In this document: positions 10,025-21,354 of the stretch, piece after piece
Numbering within the stretch: position 1 is the stretch's first letter
Layout of the letters: each line of letters begins with the position of its first letter
NCBI GenBank assembly: GCA_026874595.1
Contig: CM049320.1
Location: 5,275,464 to 5,339,463 of the forward strand
Source of the DNA: Sipunculus nudus
Lineage: Eukaryota > Annelida > Sipuncula > Golfingiida > Sipunculidae
Length of the DNA: 64,000 nucleotides
Reading direction: 5' to 3'
The notes under the pieces: model-generated
Seen by the model: only the letters and a program-made list of their open reading frames with translations
Told to the model about the DNA's origin: nothing
Database searches by the model: none
Translations under genes and position numbers: made by a program

Positions 10025-12234
10025 TGCGTCTACAAAGTTTGTGATGGAAGCAGCAGCGGCTGCTGATATATTTGGTAACAACCGGCAGACGGTGCGCCAT
10101 CGCTTGTTCACAGAGTGAACTAAAACGGAAAGACGTGGCCCCACTTGTCGTGTCTACTATAAAGCCATACAAGACAGGTAAACATGCAAAGTTTAGGCCG
10201 ATACACCCATTCACTCATGAGCCATGAGCGATTTTCACCTAAAACATGGATGAACGCCAAGTGAAAACAATTGCGGATGGCTTCAGTGTATAAAGAGCTT
10301 CACAAAATGATTGCGTCAGGTCAAAGGGGCATAATTGATTATCCAGGTCACCATGTGATTTAGGAGGGACGTATGTGTGAAGTATCAAACACATGACGTA
10401 CAAATACCACTGAAACGTCATTAATACGAATAGTAAAGAGGATAGGGGTTTTAGTCCGTCATCTAACCATATCACTAATATATGTCGCGAGTCCGCACAC
10501 CGGTTCAGTCGTTTTACCTTCAAAAATAAACATATATTTTCCGGTAACATAATCGCCACATTTGTCTGATTTACCTCTAGAGATCCCGCATTTTGCTAAA
10601 AAAAAAAAAAGAAACATTAGGTGGACAGGGGTGGTGGAATGGAGTATAGATTCAACCATATTTGAGGTCACGCATAGCCTGTCATATGGTTTCAGTGGGG
10701 GGTATACACGTCTGGCACATCTTCATGTCATACGGAGTATTTTTTTTCATATAATTACATAAATTCCCTAACACATACACGTCTGTTACATCTCACCTTC
10801 CATCCGACTCCCATTTTTCTGCATTAATCGGAAACAAAGACGGATAATATTATTCCTAAAAATAAGTATATAGATTCCTTATTTTGTCCCTTCCATTCGT
10901 GAAAAATGTTTTTTTTTAAGTTGGTACAGAGTATATATTACGCAAAAGGTTTAGAGTTTTCGCCGTGCATCAAATTCCCTTTATCCAAGTAATTTATTTT
11001 TCTTCATTGCTCTATTTTTGTTTCCCTGCAATCATCAATCAATCAAATTGATAAGACTGCTTCAAATTAAACTATTTAGGTCGCCACGGAATACCATATA
11101 TTCCATACACTTACACGTTTCTGCACCGCTCAATGCCTCTTTGAAAGTTTTACTTTTTCATCATTTTAGTACGATTAAATACCATTAGCCTAATAATATG
11201 AAAAATATTTTATATTTCTAGAGTATTCTTTATATTTTCTTTCGGTAGATAATTTTTCACACATGCTCTAAGAGCCGATCTTCTACACAAATTAAATATG
11301 CCCCCAAAACTAGCCATGTTACTTGGAGCTTTGCTATGTCAGTCAATGTGTCTCAAGGTCAGCCTGCACCTTGAGGAGCCATATTTTTTCTCATGGCTAG
11401 CTCTATGTTGGTTGTTCAAGAGTTGGTAACCCCGAATGTCTCTTTGTCTATGCTCCAAATTGAAAAACGCAAAATATTGTTTTTGTTGTATATTAAGGAG
11501 TTCTTATTTGAACTATTCGTGTATATTATTTGTACTTATCTCAATAAATACCGTTCATTTGTACCTCCGAGTTTTTGTTTTTTTAGAGCATTTTCCCCTC
11601 TTTCCCCGTGGCAATTCTTCTAGTGAAATATTATGAAATGCAAAAACGCTAACAAATTATTTGTATTTGAAAGCATATATATATATATACGCTAGTGTTC
11701 GGCGATACTGACATTTAACATGCTAGAATATATTTTTAAAGTTATTTAATTCCTATATTATATCCTTTTTATATCCTATATTCTGATAATCACATGTTAA
11801 TACGTATGAACTGCATTTGTATAGTTTGAAACCTAAATATTCTCACACTTAAATTGATGTTCAAATGTGCGGTTGCTGGCAGCTGAGTATTATTAGGACG
11901 ATGCACATACGGGCCATCTCAAAGCGCTTGCAGACAGACGTATTTTTTGTTTGTATACTGCTGAACGAATACCGCACATAATATGGGCGTGTAATATCGT
12001 TTTGGGCGTGTAATAAGGTTTTATGAAAAAATACAACGAAGGAAATTCCAGTAGGTTTATTTTTCTCTTTGATACTCTGTCGTCTTGTTGAAACGTCTTG
12101 ATAACCATGGTTCTATTGAACCTGGAGACACCGCGCAACACATGTCAATGCACTCCGTACACTACTTGTGAAAATAGATCTCGGAAAAAAAGATCCTTTA
12201 TATGTGGTGTTCAAGGAACTAAACGAAGAGTCTA
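10025..12234. other. No gene recognised; A+T-rich intergenic DNA
   Basis: Only short open frames without recognisable domains or splice context are present. There is a poly-A run at about 10597-10609 and a short (TA)n at about 11676-11690. I see no RNA gene and no convincing inverted-repeat element. Confidence 0.4.
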
Positions 12235-12240
12235 TTTATT
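12235..12240 (-). terminator. Poly(A) signal of the dispanin gene
   Basis: On the minus strand this reads AATAAA, about 92 bp past the stop codon of the dispanin gene. It is a plausible cleavage and polyadenylation signal. Confidence 0.5.
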
Positions 12241-12331
12241 TGCACGTGAACTTGGTGCCATTTCAAAAATATTCACCCCAGCTTCGTTCTAATACCATGT
12301 GTTGAGCGCGTGGTACATAACACATTGGTGT

Positions 12332-12546
12332 TCAGTAATCCCACGAATTTTCAGTAGTCCATGAGTTCTTCATACTACTGAAAACACGCTTCCGGAGAAC
12401 CCAAAAAGCTAAGATGAACACGACACCAAAAACAATGCCAATTATGTTGAACATCTTGGCAGATTTTCCACGGCTTCGTGCTCTCCGGAAATCCGATTCG
12501 TTCGCTCTCTCTCTTGACATCAACGAAAACACCAGGGCAACCAAAC
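12332..12546 (-). CDS. Dispanin/CD225 gene, coding exon 3 (C-terminal half)
   Basis: This encodes residues 78-147: the end of the first membrane segment (LVALVFSLM), the conserved polar loop with the ARSRGKSAKMFNIIGIV signature, a hydrophobic helix (about 109-127) and a short tail. The signature matches the second half of the CD225 domain of IFITM/dispanin proteins. The acceptor reads TTGACAG before 12546. The exon takes over in phase 1 from the exon at 13624-13802, splitting the Gly codon after CCFPC. The stop is TGA. Confidence 0.85.
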
Positions 12547-13623
12547 CTGTCAATAAAAAAATACGCTCATCAGGAAGGATGTCACTATTTTGACACAAAA
12601 ACTGACAGGTACACCAACAGTTGTACACATCTACATCACGACTGTAATACATCTGACGACAGCAAGGGACACACCCATGGCATTATTAACGTTGAACATA
12701 CGCAAAGTTGATGCCCTGAGAATTTTGCAGAGCAGTTTGCATACATTGACGCTGACATGGGCACGTCGGACATGGTCGCTACAGAGAACGCTTTCATGAC
12801 ATACATGTTGCACCAAGTGGAAGTGACATGATATCCCTAATCCCTTGTCAATGTTGACGACAAATCGTTTAGTTAAGTTTGAGCGGTAACTTAAAAAGAA
12901 GTTGTGTTTGTTGACCAATTGGACTATTTGACACCTTGATATTATTCGCTGCTATAGTGTTCTTGCAGACAGCTTTCAAGAAAAAAAAATCTTGTAGGTG
13001 GCACGGCAAAAGGATCACTGAAATAGCAAGCAATAACCAATTTTTTTTCATGATAAGCTTTATCTCCTCAGAGGAATCTTAAAAGGCAAAGCTTCCAGAA
13101 AATGGACAGTCCCTTTTGCGTCTTCTGTCACTGATGCGACTTGTATAACTTTGCTGAATAAAGCTTGCCTTTGAAGCGTTGAGAAGGTGAATAATTCTTT
13201 GTCTTCGTTTCTGAATGAGCAGATGGACATCTTGAACAAGGCTTTAGTGGACCCTAAACTGACACACACTACAGGGAGCATCATCTGACGGATGCCAGCT
13301 GCACACCTTTAATCGTCTTGAAAGTTTCTGTTGCATATTGAATCAATACTTAAATTGAACTTGAACGTTTTTACGGTTGCCCGTATAGGACACAAGTAAA
13401 AAATATTCTTTATCTCCCCTCCCGGGTACTAACATCTGGCGGTTGGGAGATAAAGTTGACTAGAGCAATTTGATGACATATGGGAAGTGAAGCAGTAAAA
13501 CATTAATTTAATTCGACATGGACACTCTAAATATTACCCATGGCTTGGTCTTTCAGAGTGCTATTTGTAATCACCTGTTATTTTACTGTCAGAACAAGAA
13601 AATAAGAAAACGTTTAAACTAAC
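12547..13623 (-). other. Intron of the dispanin gene
   Basis: A GT-AG intron of 1077 bp (donor GTTAGT, acceptor TTGACAG). An open frame of about 74 codons lies inside it on the minus strand (13060-13284), but it has no recognisable domain and is left unannotated. Confidence 0.7.
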
Positions 13624-13802
13624 CACACGGAAAGCAGCACAAGATGCTTGTGAAGACGGAGCAACACAGATAGTCGGACGGTCTGCTACTCGACCTTGGA
13701 CGATGAGTCGTAGTTACCCCACCTTGGTCTGAGGGTTGTGAGACAACAGCTGGTTGCTTTGTGATGCTGTACGTGGGTTCAACTGGATGCTTGTCCTGAT
13801 CA
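13624..13802 (-). CDS. Dispanin/CD225 gene, coding exon 2 (proline-rich N-terminus and first membrane segment)
   Basis: Dispanins are small two-helix membrane proteins; the IFITM members restrict virus entry by changing endosomal membranes. The three exons (15219-15170, 13802-13624, 12546-12332) join in phase to a 147-aa protein. This exon supplies the polar N-terminal region (residues about 18-58, several Pro and Ser) and the start of the CD225 domain, SDYLCCSVFTSILCCFPCG. The paired cysteines (63-64, 72-73, 76) match the positions palmitoylated in IFITMs. The acceptor is TTTTTTTCAAG and the donor G|GTTAGT. No signal peptide is seen, consistent with an intracellular N-terminus. The family call is firm; an antiviral role is only inferred, since many dispanins have other jobs. 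Confidence 0.85.
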
Positions 13803-15169
13803 CTTGAAAAAAATGAACGGATATATATTATTAACGCTTCCACACATACAGCGTTTCATAAACTGATTCAAAGCCTGTGAATTCTTTAAAACGGTTTCTA
13901 ATAATATATTCACATGGCCATTTATAAGGTCAAAGGCATTTTCAGCATTAACACTGATAAAAAATTAGGCTTTCGTGAGCTATATGTTTTATGGAGGTGA
14001 GTCCTAATAATTGTATATTGATTTACCGCATGAAATATACTGATGCACTTAGTACTATGGAAAAGTAAGGTATTCAAGAGAACATAATATATTCAAATGA
14101 ATGTATTTACTGATTAACTTTTTAATTTATAATTATAATATATTATATTTATAAGTCTTGTTCTCGCACACAGCAATATAGCATAATCTTGGAAATATTA
14201 TGTCGGCGGAATAGCTCCTGCAACGCTCGGGCCAGAAATGATTATACCGTCTGACAGGTATAAAACATATTCTGGAAAAACACTCGGACATGGGTGCTGG
14301 GAAGAATTAAATGTCATCACTTCTCTTTACTAATCACACATAACTAAGCAATTATGAAGCTTTAAAAGATATGTTTACTATATATAAGAAAAAAATGTTT
14401 AAATTAACCATAGGAAACTTCCACATTTAGACTTTGGTTTGAGGCGGTATCTAAGGATCACCTTTCAGTCAGTCTTGAAAATCAGGACTCAGGAAATTTT
14501 TTTTACATTGTTCATGAAATTTTGACTTGTATAAAAAATTCACAACTTTTCAGTTCTCAGTTAAATTATAAATTTAAAAATGTATGACGTTGGAAGGGCG
14601 TGGGAACCCTGGGAATTACACCGAAGGACTCCAGGTCTCGAGTATATAATGGTTGATATGTAATTATTAGGTTACAGAAAACAATAGCTTATGACTATAA
14701 ACATATCCATACAGCTATTCAAGGCGGAGGCCAGAGAGGTGCATCTTGTCCATTCCATGATATACACGCGCATAAAAATTGCTTTTAACTGTGATTACCA
14801 GGCTTAAGTCTGCAAAACTAGCCTAATCAGGGTGTTGACACAGATTTGATTTTTTTTTTATTTTGAAAAAAAAACTACATATGTATTAACCTAAAAATAT
14901 AATGATCTCTCGCTTACGCACACCTGTCTTAACAGTATGAAATTATCCCACTTGATAGCACCACTTAGACTTGTTCTTTCTGTAAGACAACCATAGGCTA
15001 TACGCAGATAGGAAATATTCTATGTTCACATATATATTGCTATGAAAATACGTACCTCTTTACAAATTGTTTTGGAAATCCACATTTGATTATGAGACCA
15101 TGTACACTGACAAACATACAAACTAACAAACAAACAAAGGGGACAGGCATGGCGGTGGTGGCTACTTAC

Positions 15170-15219
15170 TGATCTTGAATTATCACGGTCATGAGTTCTG
15201 GGTTTACAGGATTCGCCAT
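15170..15219 (-). CDS. Dispanin/CD225 gene, coding exon 1 (start codon)
   Basis: The minus strand reads ATGGCGAATCCTGTAAACCC and encodes MANPVNPELMTVIIQD before a strong donor (CA|GTAAGT). The two leftover bases combine with the T that opens the next exon (13802), giving an open frame into the CD225 domain. A likely acceptor (TTTACCTTTCAG before 15261) lies 5' of the ATG, so the 5' UTR is interrupted by an intron. This exon was chosen by splice phase and sites, and it is less certain than the other two. Confidence 0.65.
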
Positions 15220-15373
15220 AGTGTAACTTTTCCTGACCCCAGTGTTGGTCTGAAGCACAATCTGAAAGGTAAACAGTGAGTTAAATTAAGCCACTCAGGC
15301 CTACACTTAAACAGAGGTCTAGGAACAATGTATTATTTTGAGGGTTACGGGTGGCGTCTTTTTTCCCATTGAC

Positions 15374-15374
<1 letters not shown>

Positions 15375-15458
<84 letters not shown>
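15375..15458. repeat. Compound microsatellite (CTAT)n(TA)n
   Basis: About nine CTAT units run directly into roughly 25 TA units. It is probably length-polymorphic. Confidence 0.95.
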
Positions 15459-15464
<6 letters not shown>

Positions 15465-16146
15465 TTCATTTCATTGCAGTTATCATCACATGGAGAATAC
15501 ATTTCGGGTTGGACGGGCTGGGCAGAAGGGCCTATAGACTATAATATTTTATAGTCTAGAATTATACTGGAGTTATTGTGCCTTTCATAAGATATAATTA
15601 ACTGATACTCAGGTAGCAAGGTAGCCCCCTCTGTCGCCTGCTTCCTACACCACTGTTAAACACACAAAAATATGATTATACCAAATTAGTTATTAAAGCA
15701 ACCAACAAGATATAATTTGAGGGGATTTCCTTATATTATATACTGACATGTCGTTAAAATAGTACTGACGAGTATTGTTGTTATTATTAATAACTATTGT
15801 TTTTACTTGAAATATGTGTGCAGTAATCGGACACAGTTTACGACTTAATTTTAATATTTAATTCATGTATCAAAACAAATACCTTTTCTTTCAATATCTT
15901 TGATTTATATTTTCTCACAAATTTATAGTTAGCGCCACCTATGTCTGTTCATTATAATTCATGTGTGACTGTGTACCACGAATAAATTTATTAATTGCAT
16001 GTTTAATGATGTACTGGTAAATCTAATATAATATATATAAATTATATAATCATAGAACAAAGACATATCATCATACTTTTAGTTTAACTGTTCTTAATTT
16101 CGTAGAAAAGGACGAATCTTGATGTCTGCATGGGAGTGCGTCTTAC

Positions 16147-16200
16147 CTCAATGTCACATGAAAGCAGCGGTTTCTCCAAAATACACAGCCACCAAAACAA
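16147..16200 (-). other. Possible untranslated 5' exon of the dispanin gene, with E-boxes upstream
   Basis: On the minus strand a donor (TTGAG|GTAAGA) ends a short non-coding segment at 16147. Just upstream on that strand are two CACGTG palindromes (about 16202 and 16236) in locally G+C-richer DNA, which could be a promoter. It would supply the leader that splices to 15261. This is inferred from position and one splice-like site only. Confidence 0.25.
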
Positions 16201-16689
16201 CACGTGGGGATGACGTTTTCGCGACCAAATATTGCCGCACGTGGTAGAGAACACACCGCGTGGCTATACGTAAAAAACTTTTTGTTTTACCGCAAATTGC
16301 CTCCTGAAGTCATTTATTACATTAAAATTTCTCAATTTTCAATTACAACCATAGACACTGATCGCAAATGTGCCCAAATCAACGCCGTGCTCTCTACAAG
16401 TTCGTCTTATTGGAACCATGTTAAACCCGATTGCAAGTGATTTAAAAAAAATAGTTTAATTTATGCGCATTTCTGGAATCCAACACCACGCTATCTCCGC
16501 ATGCGTTCAAAAGGGTCAAACGAGGCCGTGTTTATACATACGTCGAATATTAAGGCCAAACTGACAAAAAATAAAAATTGTTCTGTGGGCTCTTAAATAA
16601 ATAAAAATATTAAATGAGTGGGTGAGTATTCTTGATATATGGTGCATATATGAACAGCACTAGGTTTAATTCATTTTCAATAAAACCTA

Positions 16690-17930
16690 TATAGGCCTAT
16701 GAATAAATTTAACAAGAAGCAATTAAAAAACTAATTGACAAAATTTGGTCTAACATGCATGAGGATTTGGTGCTGATACACTGATAATATACGTGAAAAC
16801 GGAAGCGGTGATTCGGCTTAAACACATTCATCTGTAATTTTCCGGCAACGATAATCAGGCAACGATAATCCGGCAACGATTGATAATCCAGCAACGATAA
16901 TTGATAACAATAAGCCTAATAATAAAAAAAAATTCGGTCATATGGAATTTCACTAGAGTGTACACATGCCCACGCACGGCACCTACAATTAATGCGGCAA
17001 GACTATAGGCTAATAGCCTATCCGGCTATTTTTTCGAATCGGTCTTTGAGCGATTTTTTTACCGTTGCCGGACATAGCTAGCTAGGCCTAATCGTAGCTA
17101 GGCCTACGACGCCACCCCCATAAAATGACGTCACTACTACCATGCACAGGCATCCTTTGGCACCTTGGTGCCCCGAAAAGGCAAAATATCGACTAAATGA
17201 GTAATGAAAGGTGAGACAGAGAACTGTTTTCTAGACACACTATAATATTAAATCTAAGTAAGGCCTATACCTATATTTTTTGTAAGGTGTATGAAATAAA
17301 TTCCAATATGTTCATTTCTGTCTTCGACTATGATTAATTGATACATTGGACCCAGTATATAAAATTAATATCCCTTTACGTCTTCATCTTGTCGGTACGG
17401 TAATTTAAGGCCAAGGCAATATATAGGCCTATAAGGATAGGCTTAGGCCTATCGATCGTCCCCTAGAAGTCCATCGTGATGAACATTACACCAGCAATTA
17501 GGCCTCGGATTATAAATTTTGACGGATAAATGTGTACACCCAAAACGTTTTGTCGTTGTCGTCGCCGGAAAACCGTAGCTTATGAATGTTTGGACAACAG
17601 AAAGCTTAATAGGCCTACAATGATATTTTTTTGTGTGGCTTCATGTATCTCGTCATCAAGTAAGTCTTAAGCAATTTAGGGGCATCTTGGACGTAGGCCT
17701 AACTTTTTTCGGCTGTTCATGGTTCCACATTTTAAAAATGCCTTTCAATACCAAAGTTTAATGTATACCATAGGTTCGGCCCTATCCACTTGTGTACTTG
17801 TTCGTCTCGGCTACTCGGTTGGCTTGAAGTCAGACCTTTTCCTGATCCATTGAAGGATATAGGCCTAGCATGGGCACCCATTCATTTGCGTTTTTGTCTT
17901 TTTTTTAATAGGCCTACTTCATTTAGCAGG
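16690..17930. repeat. Cluster of AGGCCT palindromes (TAGGCCTA type)
   Basis: About eleven AGGCCT hexamers, mostly in the form (T/A)TAGGCCTA, lie within about 1.24 kb, where roughly 0.3 would be expected by chance. They do not sit in an obvious tandem unit. No gene is seen in this stretch. Confidence 0.7.
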
Positions 17931-18536
17931 AATTTCAAGAGATTATAACCAGAAATTATCGCCTTTTTATTATAAAACGAGAGGGATGTCTACAAAAATC
18001 AATCCTACACGCCTTTTTCCAAGGAGACCCACAAATCGGTTCACACATTCAACGTACGTACGTTATTTTCCGGGAACCATGTACGCCTATACTATTGCTT
18101 GCCTGTTACGCAAATCCTGACGTCACAGGAAAGACGTCCTTCACAAAGGGGTAGACCTGCATGCCTCTGTTACTGGATTTTTCCGACTGCAACAATATAT
18201 AAACATAAGCTTACGGAAGAAGATTCACAGGTAACAAGACGTATGTACAGGGGTTAATAGGAGAACTCCATTGTACCCTTTCTACAGATTTCGGAAAATG
18301 GTTTTGAAATAACTCTCTTTATTTTGCATTCGCAGTCCTCGCAATAGGAGTTTATTCCACGGAATTCAGATTTTACCCAAAATGCTTGCGACCCCCCCCC
18401 CCCCCCACCACACACACTTATACAAACACACATCCCAAATGCAAATAGGTCGAACAAATGAGCTCAAAACCGTTTTCATTATAGGCCAATACGGTACCAT
18501 GATTCTTGTGATGTATATTGTATAGGAGTAAAACAG

Positions 18537-18670
18537 TGGCGGATCAAGGGGGGGGGCGGTCCCAATCCCTCCTTTTTCAACCGCACCAACATTTTTTTAG
18601 GGATTTAAACCATTTTTTCCGGCCTGAACCCCTCCATTTCTGGTTCAGGGGACCTTTTATTGTTTTTAAA
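18537..18670 (+). repeat. Poly-G-containing dispersed element ('gtggcggatcaagggg' type)
   Basis: It reads AGTGGCGGATCAAGGGGGGG, then a C/T-rich segment, 'ttttttttagggatttaaacca' and 'aacccctcc'. The same order of modules recurs at about 34840-35060. A C-homopolymer of about 16 bp lies nearby at 18391-18406. Confidence 0.55.
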
Positions 18671-18811
18671 GTCTTCTTATAGTCTCACATGATATTAATC
18701 ACAATTGAATTAATCAAGATATACATATATGTATATATTATTCAATGTAATATTGCACTTTTTGATAAAGCTGCAGTTTCATCGAGACAAACGAATTTTC
18801 AGTGAACGTTC

Positions 18812-19065
18812 CTATTCCTCCGGTTTCGGTTTGTTGAGACGACCCATGAAGAGAATTCCCCCAGAACGATTGTCCCGGATGAGGAACAAAAATGGATGCG
18901 AGGCTCGGAATTCCTCTATCTCCGGAAGTGACGTCAACATGATTTCGACAGATGTCGCTGCTGCAGCCTCAGAGCCCTCTTCGTTGACCTCGATAAACGC
19001 TTTGTGGATAATCTTAGAGATATAAAGCTGGTTGGTACCGTCTATACCAGAGAAATCCGCGACAC
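18812..19065 (-). CDS. Second serpin C-terminal exon with a different reactive-centre loop
   Basis: This intact exon encodes the last 84 residues of a serpin, from GVADFSGIDG to NKPKPEE and a TAG stop. It is exactly 254 nt, like the proximal exon at 25234-25487, and has the same phase-1 acceptor (TCTCAATAG|GTGTC). The two proteins match at about 67 of 83 positions, with differences concentrated in the loop. The hinge [10 protein letters not shown] is canonical for an inhibitor. By fixed hinge spacing the scissile bond would be Thr-Ser (ILT|SLP) instead of Met-Ser. No upstream exons of a separate gene are seen nearby. It may be an alternative terminal exon of the serpin gene at 25234-33572, or the remnant of a tandem gene copy. 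Confidence 0.8.
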
Positions 19066-19549
19066 CTATTGAGAAAAAATATACAAATTATACAATACAG
19101 CTCCCGGAAAATATCTCTCATATAAAATTTTATATCATGTAATCATTATAGCCATACATAATCAAATGATTAAACGCTATTTTTCTGCCAGTGGTCACAA
19201 TTCGGACACAATTCTCCATCGCCTAGAGGAAAATGATTTTGCCTGACGTATTTTGAAAATTGAATATACATAAAAAGAAAAAACACAAGTATACACTTAA
19301 AGCACCCAGCGTTAGATGTGATGACATGCAGAGTAATAAAGAGTGATCAACGTCACCTACAGTACGGCGTACTTGTCAGGCTTCAATATGCAAAAACAAC
19401 AAATTCATGCAAAGCCCGTCAACAGATCTAGAGGTACAGGTATTCTGTATCTGAGTCAGACACTGAAAAAGAAAGTTCTACGGATGTACCAGATAAAGAC
19501 TTTGTTAAAAAACTATGGTCCTTAGAGTTGTCCAGGAGGATTACTCAAC

Positions 19550-19789
19550 AACAGGCGTTTGAATTGCTATTAGTGTAGATTTCGGTTAAATTTGTTACTT
19601 TTCTGGGTCATTTCCTTATAACTAATACTTATCTGACATTTTCCTCGCGTTTTTCACACTAAATGGTCCATCTCTTTATTATTTGCCAAATATTTGAGAC
19701 AGGCAGACAAGTAATAGTTATAAGGAAATGACCTAGAAAAGTAACATATTTAACCGAAATCTACACTAATAGAAATTCAAGCGCCTGTG
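19550..19789. mobile_element. Short palindromic MITE with 7-bp flanking repeats
   Basis: The two ends are inverted copies of about 75-80 bp (left ACAGGCGTTTGAATTGCTAT..., right complement ACAGGCGCTTGAATTTCTAT...) separated by about 85 bp. ACTCAAC occurs immediately outside both ends (19543-19549 and 19790-19796), consistent with a 7-bp target-site duplication. It has no coding capacity. Confidence 0.75.
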
Positions 19790-19874
19790 ACTCAACCCAC
19801 TTGAAAGATATTTTTTCAACTGATAGGAAAACCCATTTGATAAACGTTGATTTGAATGGTACACTATTGCCTAG

Positions 19875-19970
19875 GTAGATGTCGCTGTTGCGGCCTCAGA
19901 CCTCTTATGTAGGATCCCAGAGAAACTTGATGCTCGTTGGATCGGTGTATTGTAGAGAAAACAGCGACAT
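19875..19970 (-). pseudogene. Decayed third copy of the serpin reactive-loop exon
   Basis: On the minus strand, an acceptor-like AATAG is followed by ATGTCGCTGTTTTCTCT, matching GTGTCGCGGATTTCTCT at the start of the exon at 18812-19065. Further on is GAGGTCTGAGGCCGCAACAG, matching the hinge codons (GAGGGCTCTGAGGCTGCAGC). The middle is shortened, the frame is broken, and the part encoding the conserved C-terminal strand is missing. Confidence 0.6.
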
Positions 19971-19985
19971 CTATTGGGAATAAAA

Positions 19986-21354
19986 GTTAACTCTACCAAG
20001 GATTGTTAAGAGGGTACCCTCTATGCTATGTGCCTATTCCTGGTATCGTCGGCGTCCCATTAATTACTGGTGCCACCATGGTTATTTCCAAAATGGTGCA
20101 AAATATGTATTACCATAAACTGTCAAACAAGGTGTATATATCCAGATGTTTTTATTAAATGTCTACCTTTTTTTGAAGACAGGATCTCTCTACTGCACGG
20201 GGAATTTAAAACTATTTAGAAAACGTGTTGGAGACAGATGATTGCATATAAAACGAAGTAAAAATCATTGATGATCCACAAAAAATTACCACATAAATAA
20301 TACTAATTATCTTATCCTTGCTATGCAAGATAAAAGGCTTTTAAATCGTTTAATTCTTCAATATGTATTTAATTAATGCCCAGACATTAACCTCAAGACA
20401 TGGTCCTTTTTCTTGAACGGGAAAACAGTCAATAAATGTTGAGTAAACAAGAATATATTCTTTTGCTGAGTGAATATATACATAAGGGGCAAACGTCATG
20501 TGTAAAATTGCATTGATATCAACGTTAGGTGTGGTAATATGCAGATTAACACGTTGGTTAACATGATATACAACTCAGTTTATCAAAAAAACTGTTTTTT
20601 GTCAGACATGCATATTCCGAAAATGGCAAGATCTTCAAAACAGACAGCAGTCCTAGGTGTCTGAAGGTGTTATGCCCAGCAATGAATTTACGCTCACAAA
20701 GAGTTGCAAAGGAAGGCTCTCGAGGAGTTTGAGATAAATTTCCTGACAAAATGTACATTGAAAATCCTCACAGTTAGAGATAGAGAAAGGTTCTTACAAA
20801 TTGCAAAATGTCCCTGTTCGAGATATAGTTACTCCACATTTGGAAACACTACACAGGTCTTCTGATATATGAGACACTGGTCTTCATTGAACATGAAACC
20901 AATACTTTCAGCTGATTTCAACACAACAGGTCAAAGGAAAAAGTAAACGGTTTCTTAATTCAAACCTGTTTTTGTGTTTTATTTCCGTTGTATATCATAA
21001 GTATTGCTTCATAGTCCTATTAACATGGTACCTGCTTCAAACCACTGACCGTATCAGTCCTGAACAGGTATGAGACGTGGACCTCTACAACAATTAATTT
21101 AATGAAATCCAATGGAGAAAAGTACCATTCATCTCCATATCCCCGCACAGGACCATAAATAGTAGGGCGCCCCCGTGTGCTGCTATAAGGGACTGCTGAA
21201 AGCTTAACGCAAAAACTGCATACGAGGACAAAGTGGGCTGGGGTTCCCATACCAAACAGTTATGTCAATACTTTTTTTCACACAAATGAATTGCATGGCA
21301 AAAACATGACAAACTAGGGTTCAGGTATCCAGCAGCCTCTTAATCAAGCTTGAT
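19986..21354. other. No gene seen
   Basis: A+T-rich sequence with only short open frames. Nothing beyond the flanking repeats is recognised. Confidence 0.4.

Noticed and set aside
4956-10027. TAATGC as LINE target-site duplication
   Set aside because: Six bases next to an uncertain 5' boundary and a (TAC)n tail are easily found by chance. Mentioned only as weak support.
13060-13284. Minus-strand open frame inside the dispanin intron
   Set aside because: The dispanin exons join in phase without it, and it has no recognisable domain.
18729-19025. Plus-strand 98-codon frame
   Set aside because: It is the antisense shadow of the minus-strand serpin loop exon, which matches the family residue by residue.
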